From positions 66,286,853 to 66,350,852 of the forward strand of contig CM067316.1 in the NCBI GenBank assembly GCA_034231615.1: a stretch of DNA of 64,000 nt. Reading direction: 5' to 3'. Shown here piece by piece: positions 39,301-48,300 of the stretch; positions within the stretch are counted from its first letter, which is position 1; each line of letters begins with the position of its first letter. The notes under the pieces were generated by a model. The model searched no databases and had not been told where the DNA came from. It saw only the letters and a program-made list of their open reading frames with translations. This DNA comes from Meghimatium bilineatum (lineage: Eukaryota; Mollusca; Gastropoda; Stylommatophora; Philomycidae). Position numbers and translations under genes: made by a program.

Positions 39301-42300
39301 CGTAAAAGGTGGATAGATAGTGTATTAGAGACACTCGGAAATATAACAGCAGAGGAGGCAAATAGAAGGGCAAAATACCGTACACTCACTCTCCCCTCAA
39401 CACCGAAAGGTACATGAGGACAGAAAGAAGAAGTCATCAGAAAACAGGTGTCATTACTCATCAGGAAACAGTTAGGTGTCATAAGTCATCAGGAAATATT
39501 TGGGTGTCATTATTCATCAGGCAACAGTAAGGTGTCATCAGGCAACAGTAAGGTGTCATCAGGCAACAGTAATGTATCATTAGTCATCAGGCAACAGTTA
39601 GATATCATCAGTCACAAGAGGTCAGTAGTCAGGCAACATAATTCAGTAGCCATCAGACCAGTGGACTCAGTATTCAGCTGATCACAAACACATCTAAAGT
39701 ATATTTTCTGGAGGAAGATGGAGCACTGTTTGCCAGAGTGTAATCAAGTCAATAAAACCACAGAACTGGGTCACAGCTATCTGATAATTGCGAGCAAAGA
39801 TCTATCTGATAATTGTGAGCAAAGATCTATCTGATTATTGCAGACAAAGATATATCTGATATCCGGTGCGACGGAGTATGTGCATCAGAGATGAAATTTT
39901 TATGAGTGTAGCTATTATTCCATGTAATTACAAGGCCTAGTACACACTAATGGCCGGTAAACAAAAACGTTCTAAACGAGGCAGGGCCAAACGGTACGGT
40001 CGGTGCGCTGGAGCGAGGCGCCACAGATCAAAGGTCGAGCGTCTGTCATTAAAATCGCTACATGTTTTATTCTTGAATGTTGCAAGTGTGGAAAAAAGGC
40101 GCCCAGATCTCAATAGATTAATTTACAGTGCACATATTGTGGCCCTACATAAATCGCGCTTGGGAATACAAAACCGTCTCCAAGTCAACAGTTTTCAAAG
40201 TTTATACAATAGGCAACACCTGGGGCAAGTAATTCTTGTACGAGAAGGCATTGACGCTGTCAAGATAGATGTGTCCGAATGGGATAGTGGTGATATTCAA
40301 CTGCAAGCTATCAGGGTACAAAACGCACATCACCCTTTCGTGCTCGTCAATGTGTATGCGTGCAACACCAGCCTGAACGTGCAGGGATAGAAATCTTTAG
40401 GTGAGATAGTAAAGGAAGAAAGAGACGTCATCTTCTTTGGGGATTTTAATGCAAAAGGAAGCTCTTGGGGTAATACTACCTCTAATCAACAGGGAAGAGA
40501 TCTTGAGGAGGCCTTGATTTATATAAATTTAGTATGCATAAACGACGGGCGCATGACAAGGCTTGCTGCTAGGGATGGCGACGACGACAGTGCAATCGAT
40601 TTGGGTCTAGTGACGGCTGATATCGCACCCACATGTAGATGGGATGTGCTGGGGCATCACAGCAGTGACCATTTGCCATGTGTCTTGTTGGTGGACAAAG
40701 GAAAAAGTAAACAGCAGAGAGCTAGAGTTAAGTCCTTCAGTATGATCATAATGGGTCATCCATCATAAACAGAATTAGGAAGGAAAAACATAGGACACAT
40801 TCCACCAAGGCACAAATGTGGAATCAACCCCTCTCGTGGAATGATAAAGTCCAATGTGCATGGAAGAGTAAACGTAGCGCAGTTACAGAGTGGCAGAAAG
40901 CAAGGAAAAAAGTGACAGCACAGCCAGATCTTGTGCAATTAAAACAGACCAAAGACGACAGGGGTCAAGAATTTAAAGATATTGCTAAAGCTGCGAAGGA
41001 AAAAAAATGGGAAGACTTTTGTCATGAGATTGCAAAAGAAAAGTCATTAAAACTGTTCTGGCACCTGCATAAATCTATGAACGACCCAAGAAAGCGTATA
41101 ACAATCCCCAATTTTCAAAGCACAGACTTAGTATGGCAGAAGACAGATGAGAATAAGGGTGCAGCACTGCTGGCTCATTACAAGGCACAAATTGGTCATA
41201 GGAATTTAGGGAATTACAATAAAATCATGAACACAGTCACAGACATGTGCAAGGAGGAAGCTTTGGAAAGCGATAATGTAATTACTCTTGAAGATATTAC
41301 AGCCGTACTGAAAAGATCAAGAAACTCTGCGTCAGAACCTGATGGCATTAGGTACGATGATCTCAAAGGCAGGTCAGACGAAGACGTGAGCTGGCAATGT
41401 TGTTCAACAAGAGCCTAGTGAACGACACAGTAGAGGAGGACTGGTTGCATAGTTACTTGATCCCACTACCCAAGCCTGGCAAGAGTCATGCTAAGATACA
41501 GGGTTTCAGACTCATAACCATGCAGAATACGATCGGCAAGTTGTTAGAAAATATTGTGGCGTGGAAATTGTCCCTACATCTAGAAAAGAATAATAGACTA
41601 CCATCAACATTGGGAGGCTATTGTCCAGGTAAGCAGACTTGGCACAATGCCGCCGTGTTCGCGCAGGACATTTTCGAAGGTTTTGACGAACGAATGGAGA
41701 CGTGCGATGCTGCAATAGACCTGGAGGATGCTTATAACAGAGTGCCCTTGGATTTCTTGATGACCATAATGCTGCAACTCCAAGTAAGTCCATTTGTTGT
41801 CAGGTGGATTGTCTCTGCACTTTATCAGAGACAGGTTGTTCTTAGGTGTGGGAGTTGGTCTTCGCCACCAACAGTAATAAATCCAGGACTACCACAAGGG
41901 TCACCTCTGTCCCCAGTACTATTCAATGTGTATACAGTTCAAATTACAAGTTGTCAGATTGCAGGACCAGGGAGAACCATGTCTTATGCTGATGACATCT
42001 TGGTATATAGGCAGGGCAGAGATAGAGAAAGAATTGCCAGAAATTTGCAGAGGGAGCTTGATCGCATAGGAGAATGGTGCAGTAATTCTGTAGCTTTTGT
42101 TAATCCATCAAAGGCATCAATAACATGGTTTTCCCTAAACAATCACATAGTGAACACGTCCACGCCATCGGTTACTTTGAGAGGGGTTGTCCTCGAGAGA
42201 ACCAGCACAATGAAGTACTTGGGGGTCATGTTGGACCGAAGTCTGAGTTTCAAAGATCATGTTGACCATGATCAAAGATACGTCAGCACGGGCTATGCGA

Positions 42301-45300
42301 TACCTACTTAATTGCCCAACTGGGAAGCAAAGAATACAAATGTGCAGGGACTACCTAAAAATCACCGCTGATAAAGAGCACCCTCTACACCCAGAAATTA
42401 TCAAAGTAAAAGGCAGTCGACTAAAGAGAGGAAAGTCGTGGATGGGGCATGCAGAGGACGTTATACAGAGTGTGTGCAGATTGGAGGATGTACTACCTGG
42501 TGCAGAATGGAGTCTGGCACCCTCGGATTACCCAACAGCCTTCGAAGAAGTAATAACACTCAATAGAGAGTGCAGGGAATGGTGTCCAACAGTGGTCGAG
42601 TCGTAGGTGCTTGCTCTGATCAGTGAGAATTCCAGGGACGGTGATATAGTTATATATACAGATGGGTCGGTTGAGAGACACATCAGGAGTTCCTGGGCTT
42701 TCACAGCTCTAAGGGGGGGGGGGGGCAGACTATCAGAGAGGAAAGTGGTGCATTCACCCAGATGACAAGCAGCAGGACAATGGAGATTCTGGCAGTGACC
42801 AAAGCTTTGCAATGGCTCTGCTCACAGACTGTCTGCGAGCATGCCTGTATACTCAGTGACTCCATGAACAGGATTGCGAAAGTTCAGGCGGGGTACGTTC
42901 GAGAACAGTGGCTGGATGCAGTGAATAATTCCTGTGTGCGTACAATGAGTTTTATTTTTGTGCCAGGACACGCGGGAGTCGGGGTAATGAGAGAGCAGAT
43001 AGGTTGGCCGCCCACGCTGCTACTACGGCTGTTGGTGGAGCGATGGATTGGGCAGACATTTTGAATGCCCTATGGGAAAACGCACAAACAAATGACTGTA
43101 CAAGTGACGATGACTCTTGTTCCATGATTAGAATAAAGGAACTTTGTTTGAAATGTGGTGTCGCTAGAAAGGAGAGTTTTCGTGGGCGAAAAAGAATGAT
43201 GGTCAATCAACGACGTATTGGGACTGTCAATCAACGTGTAATGGCGGATACACTCAAGGAAAGATCTGAGCACCTATGGAAGTGTCCGGAGTGCAATGAC
43301 AATGATCCAACGACTAACTAACTAATTATATATCTGATAATTGTGAGCAAAGATATATCTGATAATTATGAACAAAGATCTATCTTATAATTGTAGGCAA
43401 AGAACTATGTGAAATCTCAGGCAAAGATATATCTGATAATTGTGAGCAAAGATCTATCTGATATTTGTGAGCAAATATCTATCTGATATTTGTGAGCAAA
43501 TATCTATCTGATATTTGTGAGCAAAGATCTATCTGATATTTGTGAGCAAAGATCTATCTGATATTTGTGAGCAAAGATCTATCTGATATTTGTGAGCAAA
43601 GATCTATCTGATAATTGTGAGCAAAGATCTATCTGATAATTGTGAGCAAAGATATATCTGATAAATGCGGGCAAAGATATATCTGATAATTCTGAGCAAA
43701 GATCTATCTGATATTTGTGAGCAAAGATCTATCTGATAATTGCATGCAGAGATTGCCTTGTAATATCTCTGTTAAGAGTACACAACTGAGAAGAACCTGT
43801 GCTTTTGTCAGAAGTGCTAGAGGATGTCAAGAGCTACAGGCTTGTCCTCCTCTTCTCCTTCCTCAACTGTTCCTTGTAAAATAATTTTAGAACTTGAGTT
43901 GTCTCCCATTACATGTCCAAACCAAACAAGTTTACACTGGTTTTACCACTGCTAAAACTGGTTCTTGATTACCTGCATGTTTGTTTATTTGCTGCCAGAT
44001 GAATATATTTGTCTTGTGTTCTAGATAGCTAATTCTTAACAAATGTCTGTAGCACTTGTATCCAAAATCCTGAATGGTTCTGTCCATGCCTACATTGATT
44101 GTCCAACCTTCACATCCATATACAAGTATATACTTAGCACTATCAGATCTGAATAGATGATCTTGACTGTAATACTGATATTACTTTTCCATAACATATT
44201 CAATCTTGCCGTGGCAGCCATCACCATATCGAGTCTTAGCTATACTCATTTCCTGAGTTGCCATCATCACATGTTTGCGACTCAAGATATTTGAAGGTGG
44301 TAACTTCTTCAAGTTTATGACCATTTAACCAGTGTTGTTGAGATCTTGCTTGGTTTCACTAGTCACCAATATCTTGCTTTTTTTTGCGCATGCGGTTGCA
44401 TCTGTGGGTCTCATAATGGCTCACTAGACAAACCACCCATGCAACAGAAAACCTTAGTAGATGACATGCCTTTATATTGAGGTTATCTTCTTATAGAAGC
44501 TTCATGGCACATCATCTATACAATCCTGTAGTCGCAACCTTCAATAACAGTTACCATGTTGATCCAACAGACTGACGTTGTGCTTGAACTAGTTACGGGC
44601 ACGGCATGGGTGGGTGGAACAACAAAGAAACCTGTCGCAAGGGCCAGAGTTGTGCCCTGATGTCGACATCTGTTTCAGTGGCATTAGACTCGAAACACAA
44701 TCAAGTTGGATGGCTGCTGGAACAGAGGGTGGAGTACTTATTAGAATGCCCCACGTGCTGTGACGCCAAGTTTCTAATCAAGAATCTTGCTTTTATCAAT
44801 GCCATATTTCCAACTAGCGTCTTCCAACTTTGAGGTGAATTCCTGGAGTTGCAGATTCAGAACCAGTCATAAGATGGATATTATCGGCATAATACTAGTT
44901 ACAAGTGTTCTACCCCAAATAGTTATTGATGTCTGAGCTACCTGCTCACAGCTATAGTGATTATTTCATCATCATCATCACCACATGATCTATACAAGAT
45001 AGAGTCAGTTTGTGAATTTATTACTGAAACTTGTTGATCATACCTAGTCTATACAAAATTGATTCAGTTTGTGACGGTATTACTGAATGTTGTTGTTTCA
45101 ATAAACTGTTTCTCTCTAGTTCTATCATGCCTGTGACACTAGTGGAGTCCATCAACTATGCATCATACCTTACAATGCTTTGAGTTTTGCTGATTTCTTT
45201 GCTTCACTGCTGTCGTTCTGGGTCACACTGATGATCATGGCTAGAATACCACAAGAATTGAGGTCATTCCTGCATATGTTGAGTGCGTTGTTTATCTCAC

Positions 45301-48300
45301 TTGGAGAAGTCTATAACAGACATGGGCTTGTAGAGCAGCTCTTGCCAATAGCAGGAGGGGTCGTCATTACAACAGTCTCATGGGTAGGTACAGTATTATC
45401 ACGAAAAGTAAACATGGTCTGGCAGAGATAAAAGTAAACATGGTCTGGAAGAGATAAAAGTAAACATTGTCTGGCAGAGATAAAGGTAAACATGGCCTGG
45501 TAGAGATAAAGGTAAACGTGGTCTGGCAGAGATAAAACTAAACGTGCTCTGCTAGAGATAAAACTAAACGTGCTCTGCTAGAGATAAAAGTAAACATTGT
45601 CTGGCAGAGATAAAGGTAAACATGATCTGGCAGAGATAAAAGTAAACATGATCTGGAAGAGATAAAAGTAAACATTGTCTGGCAGAGATAAAGGTAAACA
45701 TGATCTGGCAGAGATAAAGGTAAACATGATCTGGCAGAGATAAAATTAAACATTGTCTGGCCGAGATAAAGGTAAACATGGCCTGGTAGAAATCAAAGTA
45801 AACATGATCAGGCAGAGATAAAAGTAAACATGGTCTGGCAGAGATAAAAGTAAATGTGGTCTGGCAGAGATAAAAGTAAATGTGGTCTGGCAACTAAACA
45901 TTGTCTGGCAAAGATAAAGGTAAACATGATCTGGCAGAGATAAAACTAAACATTGTCTGGCAGAGATAAAGGTAAACATGATCTGGCAGAGATAAAATTA
46001 AACATTGTTTGGCAGAGATAAAGGTAAACATGATCTGCCAGAGATAAAAGTTAACATGGTCTGGCAGAGATAAAAGTTAACATGGTCTGGCAGAGATAAA
46101 AGTTAACATTGTCTGGCAGAGATAAATGTTAACATTGTCTGGCAGAGATAAAAGTTAACATTGTCTGGCAGAGATAAATGTTAACATTGTCTGGCAGATA
46201 TAAAAGTTAACATTGTCTGGCAGAGATAAAAGTTAACATTGTCTGGCAGAGATAAAAGTAAACATGGTCTGGCAGAGATAAAAGTTAACATGGTCTGGCA
46301 GAGATAAAAGTTAACATGGTCTGGCAGAGATAAAAGTTAACATTGTCTGGCAGAGATAAAAGTAAACATGGTCTGGCCTGTTACTTCCTTGATCCTCTTT
46401 ACAGATTGTGGAGTCCTATAAAAACAAAGAAATTTTTCCATCCAAGAAACGACTGCTGAAGTTTATTCTTCCTGGAGTGATACTCTCCTGCCTGGGTCTG
46501 ACACTCAATCTGGCCATGCAGACTAAAGAAAACTACAAATATGTTCACAGTTTGTGGCACTTGTCAATCTCTCTCTGCATTGTATTTCTTCTGCCTCCAG
46601 GGAAGGGCAAATCAGGTTTGTGCAATCAGCATGAAGCTAACTCAATTTTAGACTCTTATTCCCATATTGTGTTTGTCAGTATTAGATTATTCTTATTCCC
46701 ATATTGTGTTTGTCAGTATTAGATTATTCTTATTCCCATATTGTGTTTGTCAGTATTAGATTATTCTTATTCCCATATTGTGTTTGTCAGTATTAGATTA
46801 TTCTTATTCCCATATTGTGTTTGTCAGTATTAGATTATTCTTATTCCCATATTGTGTTTGTCAGTATTAGATTATTCTTATTCCCATATTGTGTTTGTCA
46901 GTATTAGATTATTCTTATTCCCATATTGTGTTTGTCAGTATTAGATTATTCTTATTCCCATATTGTGTTTGTCAGTATTAGATTATTCTTATTCCCATAT
47001 TGTGTTTGTCAGTATTAGACTGTTGCTAGAGTATTGTAGTATATTATGGTGCTGTTAGTACAATGACACAGGAAAATTGTCATCAATAAAATTTACTAGA
47101 GTGCTGCACTATACTTACAGCACTCTGCTACACTTGAGATGTAGTAGAAGTTGATCGTTGAGAAGTGCATTACGTTTGGTGTTTGTGAGCGCACATATGG
47201 CTGAGAAGTACATTAAGCTTAGTGTTTATGAGTGCACAGATGGTTGAGTTCATTAAGATTAGTATTGGGAGTGCACAGATGGTTGAGAAGTGCATTAAGT
47301 GTGGTGTTTGTGAATGAACAGATAGTTGAGAAGTGCATTGTTTGGTGTTTATGAGGGAACAGATGGTTGAGAAGTGCATTGTTTGGTGTTTATGAGTGCA
47401 CAGATGGTTGAGAAGTACATTACGTTTGGTGTTCGTGAGTGCACAGATGGTTGAGAAGTGCATTAAGTTTGGTGTTTGTGAGTGCACAGATGCTTGAGAA
47501 GTGCAGCAAACTTTAGCATGCTCTGTTTACAATTACGTAATTTCTCTCCCGTCGCTGAATTAGTTTTTGGAAATGTTACGTAATCGTTGGTGGCATTTTG
47601 AAATCTTGATAAATTCTTTTGGTGTTAGAGATATTTAAATAATATTTGCAAATATAAATAAAGAATTGCATTCTTCATATATTGGTGTAAATTTTGTTTG
47701 TGTGTGTGTGTGATATGAGAAAGTGAAAAAGACATTTTTTTTCAGAAGAAAAAAAACAAACCAACAAACAAATTGTAGATCTAGACCTATTGTATTTTAA
47801 GTCGCTGCAAATCTGTTAAATATTATATATTTTAAATAATGAAAACCTTGTGGTCTATTTTATTTAATCTATTTGATGAACTTACCTCTCAAGATTTCCA
47901 CTTTCTAATCAGAATCAATAATTATTTCACTTAATATACAATAAAAGAAAGGTATATGAAACCAGATTCGCTGTCATGTCGATTCGCCTCTATGCTGATG
48001 GCTATAGATTGTACGGATTTCAAGATCATAATCACACGTCTCCTGTTGCCATTTTAGTAACAGAAACAGATAGTTCAAAAATATATCTACCAGACTGCCA
48101 TAACATTTTCTCAAGAAAATTACAATTCTGGTGTTTTTGGGGGGGATTCGGGTTTCGAGCACCGGGAGAAGGATTTTGCCTTCAGGATTCAAGAAATGAC
48201 ACATTCCGGACTAAATGTTTCACCTGGTGTGTTCTAAAGGTTACATTTTATAGCTATAGCATCATAGTACTCTATGATGACAGGTGTCATCCAGCAAGTG

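Noticed and set aside
38548-39417. A separate 289-codon gene starting at an internal ATG
   Set aside because: It is the second half of the RTE-like LINE frame, cut by the TGA at 38413.
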